64,000 nucleotides of DNA from an uncultured Flavobacterium sp. (lineage in GTDB: Bacteria > Bacteroidota > Bacteroidia > Flavobacteriales > Flavobacteriaceae): NCBI GenBank assembly GCA_943912855.1, contig CALTVC010000003.1, forward strand, positions 1 through 64,000, given 5' to 3'. Numbering within the stretch: the stretch's first letter is position 1; each line of letters opens with the position of its first letter. The translations under genes and the position numbers were made by a program. Below are positions 41,221 through 50,616 of this stretch, in pieces. A model generated the notes under the pieces. The model had not been told where the DNA came from, searched no databases, and worked only from the letters and a program-made list of their open reading frames with translations.

Positions 41221-42531
41221 TTTACCCATCACCGCCCGCATTGGGTTGGCTTTATCTTCAATCGAGTAATCCGCTACCTGAGGCTCAAGTCCAAGTGCTT
41301 CGGCTTCCTCCTTGTTCTTCTCGCGCTGTATGTGTTCATCAATCAGCTGTTGAAGGATGGCTTCGCGCTCCAGTTTCTCTTCTTCTTCCTGCGCTATTTC
41401 TTCTTCTTTCTTAGTAACACTAATGATGATACCTATAGAAATACACGTCATCCATACGCTACTACCACCACTACTTATCAGCGGAAGTGGTTGCCCTGTT
41501 ACCGGTAGCAACTCTGTAGCAACTCCCATGTTTATCAGTGCCTGGAAAATTATCGGGAAACCAAGTCCCACAATAATCAGTTTTCCAAAGAGCGATTTCG
41601 ACTTATTGGCGTGTACCAGGAACCTAAAAAACAGCATCAAATACAAGAACATTACCGTAAGTCCACCAATAATACCATACTCCTCTACGATAATGGCGAA
41701 GATAAAATCCGATGATGACTGCGGCAGGAAGTTCTTCTGAACACTCTTTCCTGGTCCTACACCGTATATCTGTCCGGTTGCTATGGCTATCTTGGCTTTC
41801 TCTATCTGGTAATCATCTTCGTTTGGCGCATCCGATGTAAAACGCTCTATACGCCCCATCCAGGTATCTACCCTGTTTGGCATGGCATCCTTAAATGTTT
41901 TGGCTAAGCCAATGAACAGAGCAAGGAATACGATACCCATACCTATGATAGTTCCTAAAAATCTCAAAGGATATCCACCAACAAAAACCAACATACACAC
42001 CATACTGAAAATAAGCGCGGCGGTACTAAAGTTGGCAGGTAATATCAGCGCCAGTATAATAAATACCGGAATCCATAATTCAATGAACGACGACTTAAAC
42101 GTGTACTCCTTATTCTCTACCTTGGCAAGGTAACGGGCTACATACACCATAAGCACTATCATAGCCAATGACGACGTTTGGAATGTAACTCCAATGAATG
42201 GCACTTTTATCCAGCGACTGGCATTGGCTCCGTCAATTACCGTTCCCTGAAAGAACGTATACACCAGTAGTAATGCTACCAGCGGCATGCCCAGTATAGA
42301 GATACCTTTGTAATAATGATATGGTACTTTGTGCACTGCATACACCAGAGCCAAACCAATAAATATATGAACGAGGTGCTTAACCAGATATCCTATTACA
42401 GAGCCCTTACCGATTACATACACGAGGTTACTACTCGCACTGAAAACCGGCATGAATGATATAAGAGCAAGCAGTATCACGAATGACCAGATGCCTTTAT
42501 CTCCTTTCAGGTTATTGATTAATTCTCTCAT
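41218..42531 (-). CDS. ftsW: lipid II glycosyltransferase FtsW
   Basis: 437 aa SEDS-family protein with about ten membrane helices; polymerises septal peptidoglycan with FtsI. Motifs: SSDFIFAIIVEEYG near 272 and PLPLISSGGSS near 345. After the last helix (about 370) it has a charged cytoplasmic tail of ~65 residues rich in Glu and Lys (KKEEEIAQEEEEKLERE) that looks like a coiled coil and is longer than in E. coli. The gap from murD is 55 bp. Confidence 0.94.
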   Translation of the reverse strand: MRELINNLKGDKGIWSFVILLALISFMPVFSASSNLVYVIGKGSVIGYLVKHLVHIFIGLALVYAVHKVPYHYYKGISILGMPLVALLLVYTFFQGTVIDGANASRWIKVPFIGVTFQTSSLAMIVLMVYVARYLAKVENKEYTFKSSFIELWIPVFIILALILPANFSTAALIFSMVCMLVFVGGYPLRFLGTIIGMGIVFLALFIGLAKTFKDAMPNRVDTWMGRIERFTSDAPNEDDYQIEKAKIAIATGQIYGVGPGKSVQKNFLPQSSSDFIFAIIVEEYGIIGGLTVMFLYLMLFFRFLVHANKSKSLFGKLIIVGLGFPIIFQALINMGVATELLPVTGQPLPLISSGGSSVWMTCISIGIIISVTKKEEEIAQEEEEKLEREAILQQLIDEHIQREKNKEEAEALGLEPQVADYSIEDKANPMRAVMGK

Positions 42532-42586
42532 GTTCTACTTCATTAATATTGCCTTTCGGCGTTGTCCCTTTACTACCGGAACGTAA

Positions 42587-43918
42587 TTACAAATTTTGTA
42601 CGGCAGCTTTAAACTGTTTGCCACGGTCTTCGTAGCTTTCAAACAAATCAAAGCTAGCACAAGCCGGAGACAACAGTACCGTATCGCCTTTTTCAGAAAG
42701 CATAGATGCCATTTTCACGGCTTCTGTCATACTGGTGGTTTCAGTTATTACATCTACCACATTGCCAAAGGCGCTCATTATTTTTTGGTTATCTACACCC
42801 AGACATACGATGGCTTTTACCTTTTCGCGTACCAACTGCATCAGTTCGTTATAATCGTTACCCTTATCTACACCACCTACAATCCATACGGTAGGCGTGT
42901 TCATGCTGTCTAGGGCAAAATAAGCCGAGTTAGTGTTTGTTGCCTTACTGTCGTTTACATACTCCACTCCCTGTATTTTCAGTACCTTTTCAAGCCTGTG
43001 TTCTACTCCCTGGAAATTTGAAAGGCTCTCAACAATGGTCTTTTTCCTTATATTTTTTAGCTGCGCAACAGCAATAGAGGCCATAGCATTTTTTACATTG
43101 TGCTTACCATCCAGTGACAGTTCAGTTATTGGCATTGTAAACTCGTTTTTGGTTATTTTACTTACAATTGTGTCGTTCTTTATGTATACCCCTTTTTTGT
43201 TATTGCCCGAAAGCGAAAAGGGTATCAGCTTCGCTTTAGTTTTATTTTGGGCAAGCCAGTTGTTTATGGCTTCATCATCGGCATCGTAAACCAGGTAATC
43301 GTCTTCGGTCTGGTTCATCGTTATCCTGAACTTCGCGGCTATGTACAAATCGTAGTTGTACTCATACCTGTCCAGGTGATCCGGGCTTATGTTAGTAATT
43401 ACCGCTATGTGCGGCCTGTACTGCCTTATACCATCGAGCTGAAAACTGCTCAGTTCAAGAACGTATCCTTCTACTTTATCTTCGGCTACCTGCCAGGCAA
43501 AGCTTTTACCTATATTACCTGCCAGCCCCACATTAAGTCCGCCCTGTTTCAGGATGTGGTGGGTAAGCATGGTGGTAGTTGTTTTACCGTTACTACCGGT
43601 TATGCCTATGGTTTCCTTTTCATTATATTTTTCGGCAAATTCTATTTCAGATATTACCGGTGTACCCTGAGCTTTCAGCTTCTTTACTATGGGCGACTTA
43701 TCGGGTATTCCCGGACTTTTCATCACCACATCGGCATTCAGTATCAGCTCTTCGGTGTGCTTTTCTTCTTCCCAGGCAAGCCTGTGCAGTGCAAGCACTT
43801 CTTTATAATTGTTCTTTATCTTACCAAAGTCAGACAAAAAAACATCGTACCCTTTTTTCTTACCAAGGATTGCGGTACCTACTCCGCTTTCTCCTCCTCC
43901 AAGTACTACCAGCCTCAT
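42587..43918 (-). CDS. murD: UDP-MurNAc-L-Ala--D-glutamate ligase
   Basis: 443 aa. Adds D-Glu to UDP-MurNAc-L-Ala. N-terminal LGGGESGVGTA near 5, P-loop ITGSNGKTTTTML near 108, then SDHL-type ISPDHLDRY near 178, NDSKATNT near 320 and LLSPACASFD near 415, the typical MurD end. It starts 1 bp before the mraY stop region (43920), so the two are tightly packed. Confident. Confidence 0.95.
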   Translation of the reverse strand: MRLVVLGGGESGVGTAILGKKKGYDVFLSDFGKIKNNYKEVLALHRLAWEEEKHTEELILNADVVMKSPGIPDKSPIVKKLKAQGTPVISEIEFAEKYNEKETIGITGSNGKTTTTMLTHHILKQGGLNVGLAGNIGKSFAWQVAEDKVEGYVLELSSFQLDGIRQYRPHIAVITNISPDHLDRYEYNYDLYIAAKFRITMNQTEDDYLVYDADDEAINNWLAQNKTKAKLIPFSLSGNNKKGVYIKNDTIVSKITKNEFTMPITELSLDGKHNVKNAMASIAVAQLKNIRKKTIVESLSNFQGVEHRLEKVLKIQGVEYVNDSKATNTNSAYFALDSMNTPTVWIVGGVDKGNDYNELMQLVREKVKAIVCLGVDNQKIMSAFGNVVDVITETTSMTEAVKMASMLSEKGDTVLLSPACASFDLFESYEDRGKQFKAAVQNL

Positions 43919-43919
43919 G

Positions 43920-45146
43920 TTATCTTAGTTTTAGTGATACCAGTGAGAAGATGGCCAGAAGGATACTTACAATCCAGAAGCGGGAAACGATTTTACTTTC
44001 GTGATACCCTTTTTTCTGGTAGTGGTGGTGTAGCGGCGACATCAGGAAAATCCTTCGACCTTCGCCATATTTCTTTTTGGTGTACTTAAAGTAACTTACC
44101 TGCAGTACTACCGAAAGGTTTTCTGCAAGGAACACCCCGCACAGTACCGGGATAAGCAACTCTTTACGTACCGCCAGTGCGAGTACCGCTATAATACCGC
44201 CTATGGTAAGGCTACCCGTATCTCCCATAAACACTGTGGCAGGATAGGTGTTATACCAAAGGAAACCTATTAGCGCCCCCACAAATGCGGAGATATACAC
44301 GGTCATTTCACCGGAGTTAGGGATGTACATTATGTTCAGGTAATTACTAAAAATGATGTTACCCGACACGAAAGCGAAAATCCCCAGCGTAAGGACGACT
44401 ATGGAACTGGTTCCTGCCGCGAGCCCGTCTATACCATCGGTTAGGTTGGCTCCGTTGCTCACTGCTGTTATAATGAAAATCACTATCGGGATGAAAATGA
44501 TCCATGCCCACTTAGTATAATCACCTCCAAGGAATGACAGCGCCTCGGCATAATCAAACTCATTATTTTTAAAGAACGGAATGGTAGTAGCTGTCGACTT
44601 CTCTTCTACAGGCGACTGCACTATTACGTTGCGCCCTTCCTCGTAGTGTACTATCCTGGCATTGTCTGTACGTACGGTTACTCCCGGGTGAAAATACAAT
44701 ACATAACCTACTATAAGCCCAAGGCCTACCTGCCCTACTACCTTAAATTTGCCTTTTAGGCCTTCTTTATCTTTTTTGTGTACTTTCAGGTAATCGTCCA
44801 GGAAACCTATGGTTCCCATCCACAACGTGGTTACAATCAGTATCACTATGTAAATATTGTCTAGCTTAGCAAGCAATAACACCGGGATAAGCGTAGAGAA
44901 GATGATAATCAAACCTCCCATGGTAGGCGTACCGGCTTTTTGCGTTTGCCCTTCAAGGCCCAGGTCGCGCACGGTTTCCCCGATTTGCTGACGGCGCAGG
45001 AAGTTGATGATACGCTTACCGAAAATGGTAGACAGCAACAGCGAAAGTATTACCGCCAGGCCCGATCGGAACGTAATGTACTGGAACACCCCCGTACCCG
45101 GTATGTCCCACTCTTTGTCCAGAAACTGAAATAAATAGTACAGCAT
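43920..45146 (-). CDS. mraY: phospho-MurNAc-pentapeptide transferase
   Basis: 408 aa, against about 360 in E. coli. About ten membrane helices; makes lipid I from UDP-MurNAc-pentapeptide and undecaprenyl phosphate. Motifs: GLEGQTQKAGTPTMGG near 45, FLDDYLKV near 115, NLTDGIDGLAAG near 235 and the HHHYQKKG loop near 373-380. An insertion of some 50 residues near 150-205 (charged, between helices) explains the extra length and seems lineage-specific. Spacing to murE is 11 bp. Confidence 0.95.
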   Translation of the reverse strand: MLYYLFQFLDKEWDIPGTGVFQYITFRSGLAVILSLLLSTIFGKRIINFLRRQQIGETVRDLGLEGQTQKAGTPTMGGLIIIFSTLIPVLLLAKLDNIYIVILIVTTLWMGTIGFLDDYLKVHKKDKEGLKGKFKVVGQVGLGLIVGYVLYFHPGVTVRTDNARIVHYEEGRNVIVQSPVEEKSTATTIPFFKNNEFDYAEALSFLGGDYTKWAWIIFIPIVIFIITAVSNGANLTDGIDGLAAGTSSIVVLTLGIFAFVSGNIIFSNYLNIMYIPNSGEMTVYISAFVGALIGFLWYNTYPATVFMGDTGSLTIGGIIAVLALAVRKELLIPVLCGVFLAENLSVVLQVSYFKYTKKKYGEGRRIFLMSPLHHHYQKKGYHESKIVSRFWIVSILLAIFSLVSLKLR

Positions 45147-45157
45147 GCTTCCTTTTG

Positions 45158-46618
45158 CTATTTGTTAAGTTGGTTCAATAACTCTTTTACTACCTCCATA
45201 TCGTCAAAATCATACTTCACACCCTTAATCTCCTGGTACGTTTCATGGCCTTTTCCGGCTATGAGTATGATGTCATTTGGTTTAGCCAACTGACAGGCAA
45301 GCTTTATGGCCTGCTTACGGTCTATTATGGCTACCGTTTTTTTATAATCCTGGGGTTCTACCCCCTTTTCCATGTCTTCAATAATATCCTCGGGCACTTC
45401 ACTCCTTGGGTTGTCGCTGGTAAAGATGGCCTGGTCGCTCATGCTACTGGCTATCTTTGCCATTTCAGGACGCTTTGTTTTATCCCTGTCGCCACCGCAA
45501 CCTACTACGGTTATCAGCTTTTCGTTCCTTGTACGAATGTCCTCAATAGTCTTTAGTACATTCTCCAGGGCATCGGGCGTATGGGCATAATCTACAATAG
45601 CGGTTATCTTAGATGGCGATACAATAAACTGAAACCTTCCGCTTACACTTTCCAGCTCACTCAGCAATCTTAGCACCTCAATCTCTTCAAGGCCAAGGTT
45701 AATGGCTGCTCCGTATATGGCAAGAAGATTATACGCGTTAAACGTTCCTATCAGCTTTACCCAAACTTCCTGACCGTTTATTTTAAGCAACAATCCCGAA
45801 AGTTGGTTTTCCAGAATCTGGGCTTTATAATCCGCAAAGCTTTTAAGGCTATAGGCAAATTTTTTGGCTACCGTATTCTGCAGCATTACCTGTCCGTTCT
45901 TGTCGTCGGCATTGGTTATTGCGAAAGCCGTTTTCGGCAAATGATCAAAGAACGATTTCTTAACATCCCTGTACTCCGCAAACGTAGCGTGGTAGTCCAG
46001 GTGGTCGTGAGAGAGGTTGGTGAATATTCCTCCGGCAAACAACAATCCGCTGGTGCGGTGCTGATGGATGCCGTGGCTACTCACTTCCATAAAACAGAAA
46101 TCACAACCCGCGTTTACCATTTCTCTCAAATACCTGTTTATGGTAAGCGAATCAGGCGTGGTATGCGTGGCAGGGTATTCCGTTTCATCTACCATTATCT
46201 TAACCGTGCTCAGCAAACCTGATTTGTAACCCGCGTTTTTAAACAACTGGTACAGCAGCGTGGCTATGGTGGTTTTTCCGTTAGTACCGGTTACCCCTAC
46301 CAGCTTCAGGCTTTCAGACGGATTACCGTAAAAGTTAGCCGCCATATACGCCAGTGCAGCATGGGTATTGTTTACTACTACGTAAGTAATCCCGTCTGCC
46401 GCATGCTCCGGAAGCTCCTCGCATACTACAGATGTTGCTCCAAGGCTTATCGCTTTTTCAATATAAGCATGACCGTCGCTCAGAGTGCCGCGTATTGCTA
46501 CGAAAGCATCACCTTCCCCCACCTTGCGGGAGTCGAACTCTATTTTAGCCACATCAATGTCGGTTGAACCCTTTACTTGTTCAATGGATACTTTATATAA
46601 TATGTCGCGCAACAGCAT
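45158..46618 (-). CDS. murE: UDP-MurNAc-tripeptide synthetase, meso-DAP type
   Basis: 486 aa from the ATG at 46616-46618, which overlaps the ftsI TGA as TGATG; an upstream GTG is possible but less likely. P-loop GVTGTNGKTT near 108, THTTPDS near 150, and the amino-acid specificity loop DNPRSE near 405, which marks meso-diaminopimelate rather than lysine. So the cell wall here is DAP type. Adds the third residue of the stem peptide. Confidence 0.95.
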   Translation of the reverse strand: MLLRDILYKVSIEQVKGSTDIDVAKIEFDSRKVGEGDAFVAIRGTLSDGHAYIEKAISLGATSVVCEELPEHAADGITYVVVNNTHAALAYMAANFYGNPSESLKLVGVTGTNGKTTIATLLYQLFKNAGYKSGLLSTVKIMVDETEYPATHTTPDSLTINRYLREMVNAGCDFCFMEVSSHGIHQHRTSGLLFAGGIFTNLSHDHLDYHATFAEYRDVKKSFFDHLPKTAFAITNADDKNGQVMLQNTVAKKFAYSLKSFADYKAQILENQLSGLLLKINGQEVWVKLIGTFNAYNLLAIYGAAINLGLEEIEVLRLLSELESVSGRFQFIVSPSKITAIVDYAHTPDALENVLKTIEDIRTRNEKLITVVGCGGDRDKTKRPEMAKIASSMSDQAIFTSDNPRSEVPEDIIEDMEKGVEPQDYKKTVAIIDRKQAIKLACQLAKPNDIILIAGKGHETYQEIKGVKYDFDDMEVVKELLNQLNK

Positions 46619-48627
46619 CACGATAATTCCAGTATTATTGTTTCATTCTTTTTAAAAGAGCGACCCGGTGTAATAGATTGTTTCTTCACCTTGCCTACAC
46701 CTTTTACTTCTACTTTAAGCCCAAGGTTACCCAGCAATGCTACGGCATCCATACCTGCCATACCTACGGTGTTCGGTACAGCATCCTTGGTAACTTTTTC
46801 AGCTTTGTCAAAATAAGAAGCATATAACTGCTCCTGTTCTTTTATACTTTTATCCAATTGCTTCACCTTGTTGGCAGAAGGCATATCGGTAAATATTTTC
46901 TGTGCAATCCTGCGGAACACCGGCCCTGATACGTCGGCCCCATAATACCCCTTGGCTACGTGTGGTTTATGCACCACTACTATACAGGAATACTGTGGTT
47001 CATCTGCCGGAAAGTACCCCACGAATGACGATGAGTAATACATCCCTCCATTGGTTTTACCTCCTTTGCCGTAGTTAACCTGCGCCGTTCCGGTTTTACC
47101 CGCCATACTGAAGTTTTCAGAATACAGCTTTGAACCTGTCCCCTTCTTCACCACGTTTGCCATAATGGCTTTTACCTGCTTAATGGTTTCAGGCGAACAC
47201 ATTTTCGGGTTGATGACTTCCTTATCGAATTTTTTTATCGACTTGTCCCAAGCCCTTATCTCCTGCACAAACAACGGACGTAATTTTTCGCCATTATTGG
47301 CTATTCCGTTATAAAATGCCAATGTTTGCAGTGGTGTAAGACTTAACCCGTAACCAAACCCCATCCAGGGCAGTGATATCTTAGACCAGCTTTTTTCTTC
47401 AGGTTGCGGAATCCTTGGTTTACCTTCACCTTTTAATGTAACCCCCAGCCTGTTATTAAAGCCCCAGTTGTTAAGGTGTTTTACAAAGGTTTTAGGATCA
47501 TCCTTATAACTATTGTATAATGCCTGAACCAACACCGTATTACTTGAAAGCTCAAAACCACGTGCCAGCGATATTTTTCCGTAGCCCCCCTTGTGTGAAT
47601 CCTGCACATGCTTACCGGAATAGGTAACATCTCCGCCATGCGTATCAAAGACCTGTGCCGTATCTACCCTGCCGTCTTCCAGCATAGCCACAAGACCCGC
47701 AAGCTTAAATGTAGAGCCCGGTTCCTGGCTTTCACCTACCGCATAGTTAATGGTTTCGTAATACGACCCGTCTTCTGCACGACCAAGGTTACTTATAGCT
47801 CTTACATAGCCGGTTTTGGTTTCCATAACCACCACACAACCGTGGTCTGCTTCGTAATATTCCAGTTGTTTTAAAAGAGCGTGATGCGCAATGTCTTGTA
47901 TATACACATCTATGGTACTTATTACGTCTAACCCATCTATCGGATCCAGTTCGTTAACATCACTAATCGGTTTCCAATGGTTCTTTGCTATCTTCTGCAT
48001 CATATGGCGACCGTCTTTCCCTTTCAGGTAGTCGGCATACGCACCTTCAATCCCCACATACAAAACCTCACCATCATCATCTATACGTTCGTACCCTACG
48101 GTACGCTCAGCAATCTTCCCTATAGGGTGCTCACGCACAATTTTTTGTTCCGTGATGATTCCCCCTTTAAATGGCCCCAGCTTAAACAGCGGAAAACTCC
48201 TCAGCCTAAGCAACTCCGTATAACTAAGCCCCTTGGTAACAAGCATGTAACGATTTTTACGCTCCCTTGCCCTGTTAAACATATCCCTGTACTCGTCTGC
48301 CGGTTTCCCGAACATTGCCTGAAGCGAATCAGCAAGAGCAGGCAGGTGCTTTACAAAATCTTCTCTCTTAGGCGCTACCGCATCAAACCTTACAATGTAG
48401 TTAGGTATAGACGTTGCCAAAAGACTACCATCACTACTGTACACATTACCACGGTTAGCCGGTATGGTAAAGTTTTTTACCGTACGCTGGCGTGCCAGTT
48501 CACGATAATGATCACCCTGCACCCACTGTATATTTGCGAGCTTTACAGAAACAAGTATAGCCATCACAACTAATGCGAAGGCTACTAAATAAATCCGGAA
48601 GGAAATACTCTTGTCCTCTAGTCCCAT
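46618..48627 (-). CDS. ftsI: septal transpeptidase (penicillin-binding protein) FtsI
   Basis: 669 aa class B PBP. N-terminal helix at about 10-30, PBP dimerisation domain, then the transpeptidase with SxxK in EPGSTFKLAG near 303, SxN in ELSSNTVL near 362 and KTG in AGKTGTAQ near 513. A C-terminal PASTA domain (about 610-669) ends the protein, a feature absent from E. coli FtsI. Crosslinks septal peptidoglycan. Its start overlaps the ftsL-like gene by 10 bp. Confidence 0.94.
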   Translation of the reverse strand: MGLEDKSISFRIYLVAFALVVMAILVSVKLANIQWVQGDHYRELARQRTVKNFTIPANRGNVYSSDGSLLATSIPNYIVRFDAVAPKREDFVKHLPALADSLQAMFGKPADEYRDMFNRARERKNRYMLVTKGLSYTELLRLRSFPLFKLGPFKGGIITEQKIVREHPIGKIAERTVGYERIDDDGEVLYVGIEGAYADYLKGKDGRHMMQKIAKNHWKPISDVNELDPIDGLDVISTIDVYIQDIAHHALLKQLEYYEADHGCVVVMETKTGYVRAISNLGRAEDGSYYETINYAVGESQEPGSTFKLAGLVAMLEDGRVDTAQVFDTHGGDVTYSGKHVQDSHKGGYGKISLARGFELSSNTVLVQALYNSYKDDPKTFVKHLNNWGFNNRLGVTLKGEGKPRIPQPEEKSWSKISLPWMGFGYGLSLTPLQTLAFYNGIANNGEKLRPLFVQEIRAWDKSIKKFDKEVINPKMCSPETIKQVKAIMANVVKKGTGSKLYSENFSMAGKTGTAQVNYGKGGKTNGGMYYSSSFVGYFPADEPQYSCIVVVHKPHVAKGYYGADVSGPVFRRIAQKIFTDMPSANKVKQLDKSIKEQEQLYASYFDKAEKVTKDAVPNTVGMAGMDAVALLGNLGLKVEVKGVGKVKKQSITPGRSFKKNETIILELS

Positions 48628-48965
48628 AAGCGTTTAAAAAAGTTTTTATTAGCTTCTTTATTTACCACTATCTTTTTTGGTGGCACAGCAGCAGGAAATA
48701 TCTCTCTTGATTCCATTTTAGCAGCTACCGTACTCTCCATTTTCAATTTCATCAGTTCGCTTCGTCGGTCTACAAACTCACCCCGAAGCTGCTTTATCTC
48801 ACTCTCCATTTCACTAATCCTATATAGCTTCTGCTCATAGTTATGCGAATTGGCAATCATAAGCATGGCAATGAAAATCAGGAACAGTATAAAACGCCAG
48901 TTCTTCATAGAACCCTGCTCTACCAGGTATTTCGCCTTCAGTAAACTGTACACTCCGCCTTTCAT
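48618..48965 (-). CDS. ftsL: FtsL-like divisome protein
   Basis: 115 aa. One membrane helix at about residues 22-40, then a coiled coil with a heptad pattern (about 45-85, ISEMESEIKQLRGEFVDRR), then a Lys/Asn-rich end. Position between rsmH and ftsI, size and topology match FtsL, though sequence alone would not prove it. FtsL with FtsB and FtsQ activates FtsWI. It starts 12 bp after rsmH. Confidence 0.8.
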   Translation of the reverse strand: MKGGVYSLLKAKYLVEQGSMKNWRFILFLIFIAMLMIANSHNYEQKLYRISEMESEIKQLRGEFVDRRSELMKLKMESTVAAKMESREIFPAAVPPKKIVVNKEANKNFFKRLWD

Positions 48966-48977
48966 AACCTATTTTTA

Positions 48978-49883
48978 TTATAATTTTTCTGCCACCCTTA
49001 GTTTAGCACTGCGCGCCCTGTTGTTCTGCGCAATTTCCTCTTCAGTAGGCACTATCAGTTTTTCAATCGACTTAAACGGCACTTCAAACCTCCCAAACAT
49101 ATCGCGCTCTGGCTCACCCTCAAACATCCCGTTTCGCACAAAACGCTTTACAAGCCTGTCTTCCAGCGAATGGTAGCTTATAACACTAAGCCTGCCACCC
49201 GTCTTAAGCACCTCAAGACTTTGTTCCAAAAACTCTTTCAGCACCTCTACCTCCTGGTTCACCTCTATCCGAATAGCTTGGTAAATCTGAGCCAGTATTT
49301 TATTACTCTTATGCGCCGGCAGAAACTTAGCCAACACCTGTTTTAACTCTCCGGTGTTTTTTATCGGCTTTTCTTTTCTTGCCACTCCTATAGTATACGC
49401 AAGCGCACCCGCGTTTTTTAACTCACCATAATCAAAGAACACCCTTTTAAGCTCTTTTTCATCGTAGTCATTCACTACTTTGTAAGCATCAAGATCGTTT
49501 TTCTTACTCATCCTCATATCCAGCTCCGCATCAAATCGAGTACTGAATCCACGCTCCGCCACATCAAACTGGTGCGACGAAACACCAAAATCTCCCAGTA
49601 TACCATCCACCTCTTTTACACCGTAAAACCTAAGGTATCTTTTCAGGAATCTGAAGTTTTCAGGTATCAGGGTAAAACGCTCATCATCTATTACATTTGC
49701 CTGCGCATCTTCATCCTGATCAAAAGCAAAAAGTTTTCCGTTCGGCCCCAACCTTTTCATTATCTCTCTTGAGTGTCCGCCACCACCAAAGGTTACATCC
49801 ACATACACACCATCAGGCTTTATATTGAGTCCGTCTACCGTTTCTTTTAGCAATACGGGGTTATGATATTCCATCTTCGTCAT
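48978..49883 (-). CDS. rsmH: 16S rRNA m4C1402 methyltransferase
   Basis: 301 aa (also called MraW). SAM-binding region YVDVTFGGGGHSREI near 28-42, the YHNPVLLKETV start motif, FDQDEDA near 55, and RGFSTRFDAELDMRM near 115. Methylates N4 of C1402 of 16S rRNA. The ATG at 49881-49883 overlaps mraZ by 23 bp; an ATG three codons in (49872-49874) is equally possible. Second gene of the dcw cluster. Confidence 0.94.
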   Translation of the reverse strand: MTKMEYHNPVLLKETVDGLNIKPDGVYVDVTFGGGGHSREIMKRLGPNGKLFAFDQDEDAQANVIDDERFTLIPENFRFLKRYLRFYGVKEVDGILGDFGVSSHQFDVAERGFSTRFDAELDMRMSKKNDLDAYKVVNDYDEKELKRVFFDYGELKNAGALAYTIGVARKEKPIKNTGELKQVLAKFLPAHKSNKILAQIYQAIRIEVNQEVEVLKEFLEQSLEVLKTGGRLSVISYHSLEDRLVKRFVRNGMFEGEPERDMFGRFEVPFKSIEKLIVPTEEEIAQNNRARSAKLRVAEKL

Positions 49884-50334
49884 CCATTATATTACCCATC
49901 ACATCTTCAGCCAGGCTCGCAAAATCTTCGTCAGATACATTTACCGAAGCCTCATAGCGCTCTTTATTCCAAATCTCCACGATGTTTACCGCAGACGAAA
50001 GCACTACTTCGCCTTCTATCCCTCCAAACACCGCAAGATCTTTAGGTATAAGCACCCTTCCGGCAGCATCCATCTCCACAACTCTTACCCCTGCCGTAAA
50101 CGCCCTGATAAAATCATTGTTCTTTTTCACGAAGCGGTTTAGCTTATTCAGCTTACTCATCATCTTCTCCCACTCCGCCATCGGATAAAGCTCCAAACAC
50201 TGCTGAAAAACCGACCTTTTCAGAACAAAGCCCTGATCCAGACCTTCATGCAATTGCTTCTTCAAAGGGGCAGGTATCATCAACCTCCCTTTGTTATCAG
50301 CCTTACATTCATATGTTCCTATAATGGTATTCAA
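49861..50334 (-). CDS. mraZ: transcriptional regulator MraZ
   Basis: 157 aa with two AbrB-like SpoVT domains: NTIIGTYECKADNKGRLMIP at the N-terminus and GVRVVEMDAAGRVLIP near 85-100, each with the DxxGR motif. It binds repeats upstream of its own gene and controls the dcw cluster. I set the start at the TTG 50332-50334. Starting there gives the family N-terminus, and the promoter -7 box lies at 50362-50369. A frame extending to a GTG at 50394 is rejected because that GTG is inside the operator upstream of transcription. Confidence 0.9.
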   Translation of the reverse strand: MNTIIGTYECKADNKGRLMIPAPLKKQLHEGLDQGFVLKRSVFQQCLELYPMAEWEKMMSKLNKLNRFVKKNNDFIRAFTAGVRVVEMDAAGRVLIPKDLAVFGGIEGEVVLSSAVNIVEIWNKERYEASVNVSDEDFASLAEDVMGNIMDDEDGIS

Positions 50335-50361
50335 GCAGTTAGATTTCAGGTCATTTAAAAG

Positions 50362-50369
50362 CAAATATA
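50362..50369 (-). promoter_or_regulatory. -7 box of mraZ (dcw promoter)
   Basis: TATATTTG on the minus strand, full match to TAnnTTTG. Predicted transcription start near 50356, about 22 nt before the TTG start. The -33 position is covered by MraZ boxes. Confidence 0.7.
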
Positions 50370-50379
50370 AAACTTTTTC

Positions 50380-50436
50380 GCCACTTGCTCCCACTTACTC
50401 CCACTTTGTTGATAAGTTTTGTGATTTGGCTCCCAC
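50380..50436 (-). promoter_or_regulatory. MraZ operator (four boxes)
   Basis: On the minus strand GTGGGAGTAA-GTGGGAGCAA-GTGGCGAAAA: boxes at 50400-50404, 50390-50394 and 50380-50384, exactly 10 bp apart, plus a fourth GTGGG at 50432-50436. MraZ is known to bind TGGG-type direct repeats with 10-bp period. The site lies over the -33 region, which fits repression. Confidence 0.85.
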
Positions 50437-50616
50437 TTCAACCCAAAACACTAAATCACAATGTTTTGTGAAACCAACGAAAAGTTTTCACAAAAAATGA
50501 GTTCTGATTATTAATAAACCAACATAACCTTACAGAAACCCTGTTGATTTACAAATATTTTAATATTAAATCCTAACCAGGAATAGTGCTTTTAAAGATA
50601 TATTTAACAAAAAGCG
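50405..50616. other. central part of the mraZ-hydrolase divergent gap
   Basis: No gene. Holds four copies of TTGTGA/TCACAA in alternating orientation (50419-50424 plus, 50456-50461 minus, 50466-50471 plus, 50488-50493 minus). They make two inverted repeats, 50419-50427/50453-50461 and 50464-50473/50486-50495. The first pair encloses the distal MraZ box. From 50500 to 50616 the sequence is AT-rich with nothing clear. Confidence 0.45.

Noticed and set aside
50335..50394. N-terminal extension of mraZ from a GTG
   Set aside because: It includes the promoter -7 box and MraZ boxes, so it is not transcribed as part of mraZ.
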